Under the pieces are notes generated by a model. The model saw only the letters and a list, made by a program, of their open reading frames with translations. It was not told the DNA's origin and did not search any database. Made by a program: the position numbers and the translations under genes. Source: Angiostrongylus vasorum (Eukaryota; Nematoda; Chromadorea; Rhabditida; Metastrongylidae). From it: a stretch of 64,000 bases of DNA. Positions 53,436 through 63,854 of this stretch are shown piece by piece. The stretch spans positions 248,001 through 312,000 of the forward strand of contig JADANN010000268.1 of assembly GCA_018806985.1 (NCBI GenBank), written 5' to 3'. Position 1 is the stretch's first letter. Every line of letters begins with the position of its first letter.

Positions 53436-54402
53436 ATACAATCGCAATGATGCTGAGATATTTGAAACTCCGGACTGGAGATGCTTGCGGTGGGGAACGA
53501 AAGCGGTATTACCCTTTCTGGGGGCTAACGCGTTCACCACCACACCATGCACGTCCTTCGTTTCGCCTGTCTCTCAGCTAGTTCTATCAATCAGTGCCAT
53601 TAGCAATCACCCGTCAACGGGATTAATCTGGGGAGCTAAATCGGCATTGAACTCAGTTGAGCTGAGGCTGTAGTGAAATCCTCCCAACGGTTTACCTCCT
53701 TATCGTGGCTGTGAGGTGTTCCTGGGTGTCGGGCTGCGATGTACAGCCGGGGCATTCATCCCCCTGGTGGGGTCTCCCAGGTTGAGAAGGGTTCCGGCGC
53801 TTCCATCAGGAAACCTCTAAGAGTAAACCAATATCAGGATCCACCACTGTCATGGTATCAAAGTCGCATGGTAGCAAATTTCCCTCTGATCCACAAGGTC
53901 TGCGACTGCCGGTGGTGCTAAAGACCTGAGGCAGACTTTCTCCAGGCTGACCCCGGGATTCCAGGCAACCATAGTGGCTTAATCAGCAAATCTTCGAAAA
54001 ATGAAGATTATGCTGGGGCCCGCACAATCAGTGAGGACGGACCATTCAAGCATCAAGTAGTTAGTTGGAATCGCAATCCTAAATTTTATTTGCTGCCTAC
54101 TATAATTTTTAACGGTAGGATGCAATGCAAAAATACAACCACAATGATTTTGGCTCCCGAGATCAATGCTGTTGACAGGTGGTTGCTGATGGTATTAATC
54201 GATAGAACTAGCTGAAAGACAAGCGAAACGAAGGACCCGCATGGTGCGGTTGTGAACGCGTTAGCCTCCGGAAAGGGTAGTAGCGCGTTCGTTTCCCACC
54301 ACAGACACCTGTGGTCTGAAGTTTTGCAAATATTTCAGCATCATTGTGGTTGTATTTCGCATTATATCCTGCCGTTATAAATTGTAGTAGGCATCAAACA
54401 AA
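53436..54402. repeat. SINE-C inverted pair split by a nested SINE-A
   Basis: Left arm 53450-53675 (AACTCCGGACTGGAGATGCT, GTTCACCACCACACCATGCA, CAGCTAGTTCTATCAATCAG). Right arm about 54150-54370 (GATAGAACTAGCTGAAAGAC, GCATGGTGCGGTTGTGAACG, CACCTGTGGTCTGAAGTTTT). Between them is a SINE-A copy (53683-54062) and about 80 bases of spacer. Without the SINE-A the layout matches the intact hairpin at 40.4 kb. Confidence 0.8.
53683..54062 (+). repeat. SINE-A copy, full length, nested in the SINE-C pair
   Basis: Head CCCAACGGTTTACCTCCTTA, GTGTCGGGCTGCGATGTACA, GGTGGGGTCTCCCAGGTTGA, CCCTCTGATCCACAAGGTCT. Tail GACGGACCATTCAAGCATCA followed by AGTAG. Confidence 0.88.
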
Positions 54403-54629
54403 AAATTTAGCCTAGCGATAAAGTATTGAGTTCATGTAACCTTTTTGTGCACTTTGTCTCGTCAAAGGGTTTGTATCAAAAGTGAAAGTAGTTGAAAATA
54501 TGTGACCTGTAGAACACTCCTAGTCACTACGCTCCTTGTAGCCTTAAACCCTATTCCTAATAACTATTCTACATGATTTCACAACATTATGAGACCTATT
54601 TTCAAAGGCTGGTCACGTCGATTGTCCCT
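54403..54629. other. Short spacer
   Basis: AT-rich sequence with no feature recognised. Confidence 0.4.
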
Positions 54630-54815
54630 GGAGTCCTAAGATAGCCGTTTTAAAGCATTCTCAGTTGGACTGCACAGAGTGATTTCTTTTCCCGGACAAG
54701 ACCGGTACCAACTTCCCGACCCCACTGGTATGAAAACTTTGATGAGTCGGTAGAGGGATCGAACCAGAACACTGCTCATGATGATCGCCATCACTCCTAC
54801 AGTTCTATCCGCTTC
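54630..54815 (-). repeat. SINE-E head portion
   Basis: On the minus strand it begins GCGGATAGAACTGTAGGAGT and carries GTTCTGGTTCGATCCCTC (B box), then GGTCGGGAAGTTGGTACCGG and CAGTCCAACTGAGAATGC. This aligns block by block with 55277-55455. Confidence 0.8.
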
Positions 54816-55273
54816 CTTACAAACATTTATACGAAGTAAAAATGCGGAAAACCATGATCGCCTTTGGTTTACCATTTCTTTCGTTTTCGCTGTTCGTTTC
54901 CTATTTTTTATTTTCACCATTTTTTTGCTTATTTAGCAATAAAGTAGGTAAACGTACTAAAACATGTAAAAAAGATTAGTTGAACTAAATATCGCAAGAA
55001 ATATTATTGTAGTCGAGCTCTTCCTAAGAAAATATTTACTTTTCTTCTTAAAATAAATTTTTTGGAAGAAGAAGTGTTTAGAAACCAGTTTCCATTTGCA
55101 ACGAGTAGAAAAATAAAGGAAGCATAAAAAATGATCACACTCAAGACAGAAAATTTCCAGAACAATTCTTGGATTCTGCGTTAGGTTCATTTCCTGGGTC
55201 AATAATGCATGGAGATTTCTGCTGAACAGTTCCAAACTATTAAAAATTCGCAAAAGTATTCTCTCAATTTAGG
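54816..55273. other. No recognised feature
   Basis: Very AT-rich spacer (many A and T runs) between two SINE-E copies in opposite orientation. Confidence 0.5.
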
Positions 55274-55622
55274 GGGCGGATAGCTCAGTGGTAGTGATGT
55301 CAGTCATCACGAGTATGGTACTGGTTCGATTCTGCTCCAGGCCAACCAAACCTCTCATCTCTCTGAGGTCAAGAAATTGGTACCGAACTTGTCTGAGAAA
55401 AAACCGCACTCTGCAGTCCAACTGGGAACGCTCCAGCCCGGGCATCTCAGGACTCCAAAGAGAATTACTCGACCAGCATTCTACGACATTCAAGATAAAA
55501 TGAAAATTTTTAAGCAGCAACCGAAGCCGAACGTAAAAACTTTGAAGACTTTCGTGGACGATGGATGCGAGGAAACGAATTGGATGTTAAAAGTGCTGGG
55601 ATTCGCACGGTGGACGTGAAGG
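55274..55622 (+). repeat. SINE-E reference copy, full length
   Basis: The tRNA-like head GGCGGATAGCTCAGTGGTAG (A box) and TACTGGTTCGATTCTGCTCC (B box) is followed by GAAATTGGTACCGAACTTGT, CAGTCCAACTGGGAACGC, a body with GACTTTCGTGGACGATGGAT and GGAAACGAATTGGATGTTAA, and an end near GTGCTGGGATTCGCACGG. The other copies at 9.2, 33.3, 36.3, 44.6, 51.7 and 54.6 kb are defined by alignment to this one. A frame across the body is open in this copy, but no protein is implied. Confidence 0.85.
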
Positions 55623-55819
55623 CGGATCAAATAAAATTAAAAAGTAAAACTTCTCGTTTTCACATCGAAGGACTTTTGTTGAAAAAATTATTTCACGCTA
55701 GAATAAAATTCAGGAGGAGAACCCCAAAATGAAATGAAGAGAAGATTATGCGAAATCAGAATCACATTTGAAAAGAAGCACAGAAGGTTGGCTGGACATT
55801 TCGTGCTCCACTCTGCATA

Positions 55820-56108
55820 GGAGCGCATGTAACTCAGTGGTCGGGGCGCCCTGCGATACACACGTGGGTACGATCCCCGCGCCCGTGACTCACCAAGCCC
55901 CATCTCTCCGGGTTTGGCAGATTGGTACCAGACTTGTCTGGGAGGAAAGCAGCACTGGCTCGATACATCGGTAGGCCACCGCGAGTCATTTTATAGGCCA
56001 GGTATGCATTCAATCACTTCCATCGATGCTTAATGAAGTCGAATGCATGGCGCATCCCTCAGGGATTGATCAAAGCCAAGACCTTCATCTTTTTTATCTT
56101 TAATGGAC
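55820..56108 (+). repeat. SINE-B copy, full length
   Basis: Head GAGCGCATGTAACTCAGTGG and CGTGGGTACGATCCCCGCG, body GTTTGGCAGATTGGTACCAG and GCTCGATACATCGGTAGGCC, tail CTCAGGGATTGATCAAAGCC. Confidence 0.88.
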
Positions 56109-57180
56109 ATTGTTTAAAGGTTTCGAATGCTTACTACTTGATAAATCCATAATAAATTCATTTGGCGACGATGCTTACAGTTCGTCAAAGAATTGCAAAT
56201 TCATGTGGTATCATGTCCGGTTTTTTTCCCTGTGTGATGACAGCTGAGTCGGACTTCAGTCTTCTGCAACATTTTGATCTTCGTGACGATTTGATCTACC
56301 AATCAATAAGGCATTTAAACAGCCACGCACACGCTATGGTGCGTCTGACTCGTTGGCCGGCCGATGCGAGCGCTATTGTCTTCTCAGCTCTAAAGTTTTT
56401 TCTCAATTTTTTTTGCTGTCATTGTTTTAAATACCATCACTACTTAGGCTTTAATATTAAGTATTTATAAACTATTCGCTGAAGTCTAGGAATGTTTTTT
56501 TTGTTTTTAGGGATTGCTGGACCATCAAGTTCTTCTTAAGCTGAAACTCTAGAAACCCTGGCTACTAATATCGTTTAGAGATTCTAGCGATCCAAGCCTC
56601 TTCAATTATGCTGTGGCTAAGTTCCCGCGAATGTTCGTATGCTTTCAGCTTTTTCCCATGTAGTTTTCGTTTAGCTTTTTGTTTCAGACTTCTCTGAACC
56701 AAAGTTCTTACTGTATCTTTTGGCCGAAAGGCGAAGAATGCTAAAATGTTACCATTTGACATCACATCTGTTAAACCAGTTGTGAAAGTCCGCTCTGTCC
56801 AATCTAGCAATGGTTCTTGTAGATTTCCTTCACATTTATGAAAACAAATCGTTGGCGATGACAAGGAGTCACGCTAGCCGTTTCATTCCATGACGTCGAG
56901 TTACATCATCTGGTCTGGTATACCTTTACTTCTCGGTTTTCTTTACTTCATCTTTCCCATCCTTAACTTGCCAGACGTTTATTATGCAGCTCCTTGTTTT
57001 TATCTAAAACGTTAATGAAGCCATAAATCTCGTTCGCCGGAAAAACACGTGAACATTTTGCGAGGACAGAGAGAAATGGAAACAACGACAAGAGATCCTA
57101 TTTATAGTGCATCGTACTATATTACCTTTCGCTCAATAGGCACTCAGTTCAAGTTGACGTCAACGATCTTCCGAAGGTCG
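56109..57180. other. Unassigned; two orphan coding-like frames
   Basis: Plus strand 56171-56395 reads MLTVRQRIANSCGIMSG and later LLQHFDLRDDLIYQSIRHLN. Minus strand 56565-56864 reads LLDWTERTFTTGLTDVM and a Lys-rich end (RSLKQKAKRKLHGKKLKAY). The second could be the last exon of a minus-strand gene. Neither has convincing splice partners or a recognised family. Confidence 0.3.
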
Positions 57181-57199
57181 ACGGACGAGGCGCGCGCTG

Positions 57200-57421
57200 G
57201 TCGGTGGCGCCGCTATTGGTTGTTGGCTTGCATGTCGCATTCTGCGATTGGTTAACGCGGCACTCGCTCCGCCCACCCTAAAGTCTTGTCGTCGTGGTCA
57301 TCCATCATAATGCGAACAAAGATATAAACAGATTCCGAGCGGTCGAAGCGATCAACTGCTTTCCTTCCTACGCACGTCTTTATAAAGTTCAATTGCACAA
57401 TAATTCTAAATACATCATATT
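57200..57421 (+). promoter_or_regulatory. Promoter region of the secreted-protein gene
   Basis: Two inverted CCAAT boxes (ATTGG at 57215-57219 and 57247-57251), a GC box CTCCGCCCAC at about 57267-57276 and a TATA box TATAAA at 57323-57328 precede the start codon at 57422. A CpG-rich stretch (57175-57265) stands out in otherwise AT-rich DNA. Spacing from TATA to ATG is about 95 bases. A second TATAAAG lies near 57380. Confidence 0.55.
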
Positions 57422-58497
57422 ATGGTGTCTGCAATAAGAATCCTTCTAATCGGCTTACTGCTTCTTATTGAAGGTAATTTGATTTGACTATTTCTGGTGG
57501 GTTAGGAACAAAAACTGATCCGAACATAATCGATTTTTTCCTCGGAATTCTTTGTTTAGCCGGTTATAGTAAGCCGTTGATGGAGTTATTCGAAAACATG
57601 ATGAAGAAGAACACTGAAATCAAAAGTCGTCGATTAATGCAGTTCATCTCTAAGGCTGTGCCATACGGTATTGAGCCACCGAACCCAAAAATTGCTGAGT
57701 GAGTCATAGTTTATCGGCGATTTTTTCTTCTTCTCTCAAAAGAAAAAAACTTGTAACTGTGATGACATCATCCAACAAAATTCGCAGATACTAACTTTTT
57801 TTAATCTACTTACTTACCTGATATTTGAATGGTCTGTCTTCACTGGTTGCGCGACCCCCCAGCAAAATTTCCACTTTTTTCGGAGTTTTACTGGTTCCCT
57901 GGAGTAGTGAGGTCAGCCTAGCCAAGGCTTTCCCGAGGTCGTCACCACCACAGACAGTCGCAGCCCTTGTGCATCAGAAAGAGATTTGCCACCGTGCCAC
58001 TAGTTTAATACCAGGATGGTGGTGGATCCTGGTATTAGTTTGCTCTTAGCTAGGCTTCCTGATGGAAACGCCGGACTCCTTCCCAACTTGGGAGACCCTG
58101 CTGGGGAGATGAATCCTCCTGTTGTACATCGCATCCGGACAAACAGGAACACGCTCCAGCCACGGTAAGGTGGTGAACCGTTGCGAGCAACTTTTTTTTT
58201 CTTTGCTGCCTATTATTATTTTTTTACATTATGTTATTACATTGCTTACATTGCTATTTATTACAAAGTTTTCAGGTATGAAACATTCAAGTCGGATAAG
58301 TCAGCGAATTTCCTACATGATGGGAAAGGAAACGTCGTCTTCAGAGAATTTCGTCGATTACGACTCGCCGATGTAAGTCTAGTTCTCATTAAAATGCAAC
58401 TTATTTTTCAACCTGTCTCTAGTTAAAACAGTATAGAAAAGGATGGTGTTCACTGGAATTGCTTGATTTTGACATATTCGAAGTAAAGCGTAAATGA
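57422..58497 (+). CDS. Small secreted protein, 120 aa (four exons), unrecognised family
   Basis: Exons: 57422-57473, 57560-57698, 58276-58372 and 58423-58497 (TGA), with consistent phases 1, 2 and 0. The N-terminus is a classic signal peptide (MVSAIRILLIGLLLLIEAGY), so export from the cell is likely. The mature part is charged and mostly helical-looking (MELFENMMKKNTEIKSRRLM), then a Pro-containing loop (YGIEPPNPKIAEYETF), then DGKGNVVFREFRRLRLAD and a single cysteine in the tail (KGWCSLELLDFDIFEVKRK). Splice sites are good (GTAATT, GTGAGT, GTAAGT; TTTAG, TTTTCAG, TCTCTAG). A GTAAAG at 58483 could be a donor instead of coding sequence, in which case a further exon would follow. Intron 2 carries a SINE-A. 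I recognise no family; hookworm excretory/secretory proteins of this size are common. Confidence 0.72.
57812..58190 (-). repeat. SINE-A copy in intron 2 of the secreted-protein gene
   Basis: Plus strand: tail (ATTTGAATGGTCTGTCTTCA), body (GGTCGTCACCACCACAGACA, GGATGGTGGTGGATCCTGGT, CCAACTTGGGAGACCCTGCT), head (CAGCCACGGTAAGGTGGTGA). Confidence 0.87.
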
Positions 58498-58499
58498 TA

Positions 58500-58770
58500 A
58501 AGCGTCCGATGCTGACCGGACCTTCAGGAATATGTCATACATGCGACTCCATTCGTACCGTTGTAGAACTGATTAAATGCCTAGTTGGGATATAAAATGA
58601 CTTGTGAGATTCTACCTATGTTATACGTCAGTATTTTTTATCCTTCAGGATAGCATGGTGCCAAAGTGCCTATTCCGGTAAGATGGAATACTTGGATAGA
58701 AGGGTAGGATTAAACCAATGGCCCTGTTTGTACCGTAGGATCCTCTAACTACTGAGCAACACGTGTCCGT
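58500..58770 (-). repeat. SINE-B copy, diverged
   Basis: Reverse copy with weak tail and body blocks (TGCGACTCCATTCGTACCGT, AATGACTTGTGAGATTCTAC) and a head ending in CTCTAACTACTGAGCAACAC, the reverse of the A box. Confidence 0.5.
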
Positions 58771-59520
58771 TTACCCAGTCTACTTCGATACCTTCTGACA
58801 AAATCCAGCTAGTATCCGACTCAAATATCTTTTGCGTTTTTCCGAAACCCGAGCTGTAGACTTTAGGAAACTAACCCTTTTTAGGGGTACTGTCAACAAA
58901 GTTTTAATGAATGATTGAATGTTGATGAGTGGTGAATGAAGCGAGATTACGTTATAGTAATGGATAACAATGCCTGAATGTTTTGCTGTTTGTACTCAAC
59001 AAGGCAGCAACTAGTTTCTGATTCCACTGAATCAGTCCACTGCAATCTATCATTTCATGAAGTTCAGGTGATGCGCGGACGAGGTCGAACTGGGATTTAA
59101 AAGAAGACGGTGAACCATCAAATGACAGACAACGACCTCTGTAACTCCTTTAATAATCGTCGATGATCTCCGTTGCCTTCCATTTGGGATTTCAATATTT
59201 GTGTAAATATTCTTTTCTGTCTAAATATCGTTATAGACTATTTCATGATGGAAATGATGTGACGAGAGTGTTAATAAAGTCGTTTACACTCGAACACAAT
59301 TCGTCCATTACGGTTTTTGGCAAGTGGATGCCCTTGAACTTTTTACTCCACCACCAGGCAGCTAGCAGTTCATCTCCGCCTTCATAAGACATGACGGCTG
59401 AAGTGTTGCTCTGGCTTTCTTTCTAGTTGGCTTTTGCGAGAGAAAATTAGCGACGTCGTTGGTCTTACAATAAACTAGGAGAAAAATGACTGTGTGAATG
59501 AGAAACAATAAGGCGTAAAA
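58771..59520 (+). CDS. Possible exon at 59219-59387, unassigned
   Basis: After CGTTATAG a frame reads LFHDGNDVTRVLIKSFTLEH and SSITVFGKWMPLNF to a TAA at 59385-59387. Its phase does not fit the preceding secreted-protein exons directly. It may be the last exon of an isoform reached through an unseen exon, or unrelated. The rest of the interval shows nothing recognisable. Confidence 0.25.
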
Positions 59521-59768
59521 GGAAGAGAAAGGAGCTCTCGGCGTAGACTAGTCCCTTTGAGATACGTTATGCATTCGACTCTATCCATCCTATTGTATAC
59601 AGAATATAATGAATATTTGAGTTTTACATTACAATGCCTTGCCGTTTCCTAACGATGTGTCAAGTTTGGTACTAATTTACTGACCGCTAGATTGGGGGAA
59701 TGGAACCAATAACCATGTCTGTATTGCACAGAGCCTCTAATCACTACTTTACACCCGTTCATACAAAG
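59521..59768 (-). repeat. SINE-B copy, diverged
   Basis: Tail at the left (GAGCTCTCGGCGTAGACTAG, TACGTTATGCATTCGACTCT), the TGTGTCAAGTTTGGTACTAA middle, and the head end CCTCTAATCACTACTTTACA. Confidence 0.6.
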
Positions 59769-60155
59769 AGCAATGCTAAAACAAAAACTTGGTACAGTCT
59801 GCTCGAAACTAGGCGCCTTATCCGAAAGGATTATGGAACTGGTCTGATCGAGATATAACTTTTAAGAGACCAGCAATGGGTATGTCCAAATATACTGCGC
59901 TTTATTTGAACCAATCAGTAAAATGTAGAAGATGAGGACGAGTGTAGAGTTTTCTTTTAACTAGATACCGATTTCTCATCTCTAGAATAGAAAGGTTTAA
60001 AGAAAATGAAAACGCAAAGCTATTCTTCCACATGAGTTCCGGCTTCTACATTGTTCTTCAGTGGTCGATCATTTCTCCATCCCTAGTTCCATCTTTATTT
60101 CCGCTTCAATATCGTATCCAAATCAGCTAGTAAGAAGACCTTACAAAGTAGCCGC
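59769..60155. other. No recognised feature
   Basis: AT-rich spacer before RTE2. The 5' part of the element may extend into it beyond recognition. Confidence 0.4.
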
Positions 60156-62110
60156 TGCCGAACAGATGAGTCCATCGGACCCACATCGTCATGCAGATCT
60201 GGAAACGCTCTTTCAAGATTAGGTTAGCACACCAACGAAGATTAAGTTGAGCAAACAGCAATAGGCCAGCCTCAGCAAGCCGTACACTGGGTGCTCAGTT
60301 CGATGACGTCATGCGTTGGGACGACGGGGGAAGAGGCGACAAACTCCTGGGTTACGCAAGACGTCACTGGAACCGGATCTAACGACATACATACGACAGG
60401 TCATGGATATTGTTTCCCACTCTGCATGTATAACACGAAAACGTACCACAATATGGAATTTATAACGGAAAAAGTTCTACAACAAACTATCCCGTTTTAC
60501 AACCCCAGTTGCGGACCTAAACCGTGTTGCATAAAAACCACCCGGAATTTTTCACTCTGAGGTTGGACTTGCGATAAAAGCAGGGGAAAAAAGTCACAGC
60601 TCTAGGACCCGACAATATAGCAGAGACCTCCCTTCGAGCTGGAATCTATAGACAACTTGTACTTCTTCCAAAGAGGTATATTAAACTCAAAAAAGAAAAC
60701 TCCCAGACCAGTGGAGGAAGTCACACACGGCAATCTTACCCAAGAAGGAGACCGAAGACATCCTTCTAACTATCGTTCGATATGCTTGTTGGGTGTATTC
60801 TTACAAACTCACCACTAAGTTATTTTGTCGCGCATATCAAGGACATTGTATGAGGCACAAACAGTCGAGCAAGCAAGATTATGACAGCGTTTCTGCTACA
60901 TGGACCATATACAAATAGTGTCCATGATGGAATTTGTCGAAAATGCCATCTGCCCTTAGTCCCTGATTTGTGTCGGCTATGAAGAGGCGTTTGATAGTGT
61001 TGAAACAAATACAATCATATCAGCGCTCGTCGATCAGGGAGTAGACCCGTCCTGCGTAAGAACTCTCACTGTTATCGCAACTGCACTAGTGAAATACAGC
61101 TTTTTCATTGAACACTCAACATACCCACAAAAAAGTGGGTTCGACAATACGACATCATATCGCCAAGCTGTTTAATGCCGCAATGCAGTGAGTAAAGAAG
61201 TCACTCGACTGAGATGAGAAACGCATCCGTATTGATGGAAAATTCATATCAAACTTTCGTTTCGCCGAGGACATCGTCATCTCCTCAAGAAGTAGGAAGG
61301 AAGTAGAAACCATAATCAATGAGCTCAACGAAACGGGAGGAACCATCGGACTGCAAATAAACCGGAAGAAAATCCACTTCACGAAAAACCTATGGTCCGA
61401 AGGCGATCAGATCAAACTAGATGGTTGTAGACTTCTACGTATACCTTACGCGATCAACGAACATGGAGAACAATTTGAAAAAAAAAGAATCATACAGAAG
61501 AGGAAGAGCAGTTTCGGCCGTATTAGGGGCTTCTCAAACAGGCTACCTAACCACCAAAAGACCTGAAACTCGGCACTAACTTATTTGATTCAATGGCCCT
61601 TCCAGCGTTCTATTACGCACCCAAAACGTGGTCTGCTACTTCAAACAATGTCAACAATACTGCCACCTACTCACAAAAGACCTGAACGATGTCTTCTGAA
61701 ATAAAAAAGACATACAAAACATCTAGCTAGAATGCGAACCTCAGATCTTTGGAACGTATCCTATTCCAGATATTCATCGATAACGATGTACAGATGAGCC
61801 GGTCACATAATGGGAAGAAAAAGACGACAGATGGACGGAAGGAACTGTGGCGTAGACTCCTCAAGGATGCACACGTCCCCAAGAACTGCCACCTACATCT
61901 TGGGTGGGTACCTTTGTAGCCACCCTCAATCAGCTGTACTCAGCGCTACACTTGTTTCACAGATCACGGTATAAGAGTCGCACCCGCTTTCATGCTCGAA
62001 TCGAACGACGACCGTGGACGACGAATGCGAGGTAAAGAAACGATTGGAAAACGTGACGAAGTCCCCATGAGCCGTGAAAACAAGCCGTCCAAGTATCCAA
62101 GTAAGCAAGT
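60156..62110 (+). mobile_element. RTE2 LINE copy, 5' truncated and frame-broken
   Basis: From about 60560 the pre-RT and RT parts read across several frames: GLAIKAG then LGPDNIAETSLRAG, TRRRPKTSF-type remnants at 60730-60770, EEAFDSVETNTIISALVDQG (motif A, 60975-61040), a damaged GVRQ box near 61140, and FAED in place of the catalytic FADD near 61263-61275. The C-terminal domain is recognisable up to a VTKSP-type end. The element finishes with AAGCCGTCCAAGTATCCAAG at 62084-62103 and AAGCAAGT. The endonuclease is missing or unrecognisable. Same family as 28.4-31.0 kb. Confidence 0.8.
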
Positions 62111-62670
62111 CGTATTCTTCCAGACGCTTTGCGTTCCGTAATTCGATCTCCATGTTCATTTCGTTAACAGTTCTAATGACTCTGATTTTTCGTGTCTTCT
62201 TCCATGCATTTTTTAAAAACGAAAAAGGTTGGAACCTGGAAAAAAGTATGGATGTTTCTCAACAAAAGCCACTCCCGTCCCCCTCATCAAAAAGAACGTC
62301 GTCATTATTTTCTAACAATTTTGACTAAAACAGGTGCCGGCAGGTCTAATCACATTTCTCACAGCAGGAATAGGGCAAGACGCACACTTTCGGTCGTTTT
62401 CCATTGAACAGAATGGATTCAGGACAAAAATTTTCCCAACAAACTATATTTAAAGAACTTCCTCAAGAATGTGCGAAATCCACATTGGAGACGAAAAGAT
62501 TCTACTAAATATTAAAAACAGCACGCATTAAAATCCAGAGAAAAATCAAGGGATTCATAAGCTCATTCGTCATATTCCAATACGTAAGTGTTGAAAAATC
62601 TACTTGTTACACGATTGTCTAATGTTCTTGCTATTTAAATATTGCAGTAGTAAATTAGCAAGGACATTTA
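62111..62670. other. No recognised feature
   Basis: AT-rich sequence with overlapping orphan frames (62074-62407) without motifs. Confidence 0.45.
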
Positions 62671-62790
62671 TAAAGGATAAAGCTCTCGGCGTTGATCAAT
62701 CTGCTGAGGGACGCGCCATGGATTCGACATTATTAAGCATCGTTTGGAGGTGACTGAATGCATATCTGGCCCTTTACAGTGACTTGCAGT
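62671..62790 (-). repeat. SINE-B tail fragment
   Basis: GGATAAAGCTCTCGGCGTTG, GACTGAATGCATATCTGGCC and TACAGTGACTTGCAGTGG define the 3' third of the family. The rest is missing. Confidence 0.8.
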
Positions 62791-63024
62791 GGCTTACTGT
62801 TGTTCACTTTTGTTCTCAAATGTATCGAAGTAAATGTCACCACACTTTTATCACATCAGCGACAACGTGAACCATGTTTAACTTACTCAGCTTGGTTTAT
62901 TGTTGTATTTTTACACACGAGCGACCATTTGCTGATTGCCAGTCTCTTGCGAAATACGCGTGGTCGTAGCTTCTATTCCACTCCATGGCAAGTCGAGACC
63001 TCTCTAGCTCCGAAGTTGACGAAT

Positions 63025-63190
63025 TGACACCACAGTTATTGGGGAGGATAGAAGAAACGGAGCTGATACATCGTTAGGCCCCACAAATCAAAGCATAGGC
63101 GAAATTTGCCTCCAATCACCACAACGATGCCACGAATGGAGTTCAATGCATAGCATCAATGAGGGATTGATTAGCATCGAGTGCTTCACA
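63025..63190 (+). repeat. SINE-B fragment, diverged
   Basis: GCTGATACATCGTTAGGCCC, TGCCTCCAATCACCACAACG and GAGGGATTGATTAGCATCGA follow the family's body-to-tail order. Confidence 0.55.
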
Positions 63191-63850
63191 TTTCTGTTCT
63201 TAAATGCAACGCTACTTCAAGAATCGACGAGTTTCGTTCCCTTTAGGGCCCATAGAGTGAGAAGAAAACTGTTTAATGTGCATAAAATGACACTTTACGT
63301 TGGGAAATCTCAAGATCGCTCGTTCAGCCTTCGACTGTGAATAATTTGTCTCCACACATCGTACAGATCCAGGTAGAATTCAAATGGACCAAAAATTTTG
63401 TTACTACGGAAAGTTTTTTCTCTTAAAATCTTGGAAAAGCACGGTATTAGATGTGAAGATATTAGAGATGTTAATTTCCATCTCGTCATCACAGACAGTC
63501 CTGTCGTTAGCTATTTTGATAGAATGATTTTTCAAGCACCTCGGCAACCATTTCTAGACAGAAATCTTTGCTCCTCAAAAATCACATCGTTGCCGAAAAA
63601 TACCTTCGAAAGACCCATCAGCTCCAGAATATTCTATCATAATCTGCCGTAATGAATGAGCTCAGATCTTGTTGGCAACAAGTGTAGATTCCAGTGGCTC
63701 TTATCCTGATTAATGAAAAATGTGTTTGAGCTCAGTTATATAGCATTTCAGAGCAGCTGTTGAAAAAGGGCATTATTTTTGAGTCAGCCCAACAGTTACA
63801 ATACTAACTCCTTACTATAACTTTATTCGGTGACTATCGATTGACAATAA
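63191..63850. other. Unassigned; orphan frame at 63398-63652
   Basis: A plus-strand frame (LEKHGIRCEDIRDVNFHLV then FDRMIFQAPRQPFLD) ends in TAA at 63650-63652. It looks coding-like but has no recognised family or splice partner. Confidence 0.25.
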
Positions 63851-63854
63851 GGAG

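Noticed and set aside
55274..55345. A true tRNA gene (GGCGGATAGCTCAGTGGTAG ... GGTTCGATTCTGC)
   Set aside because: A and B boxes are good, but no complete cloverleaf could be drawn and the unit continues into a repeated SINE body.
56855..56875. Shared AAGGAGTCACGCT string with 63850-63862, considered as a repeat or attachment site
   Set aside because: The match is only about 13 bases, and the flanks do not align.
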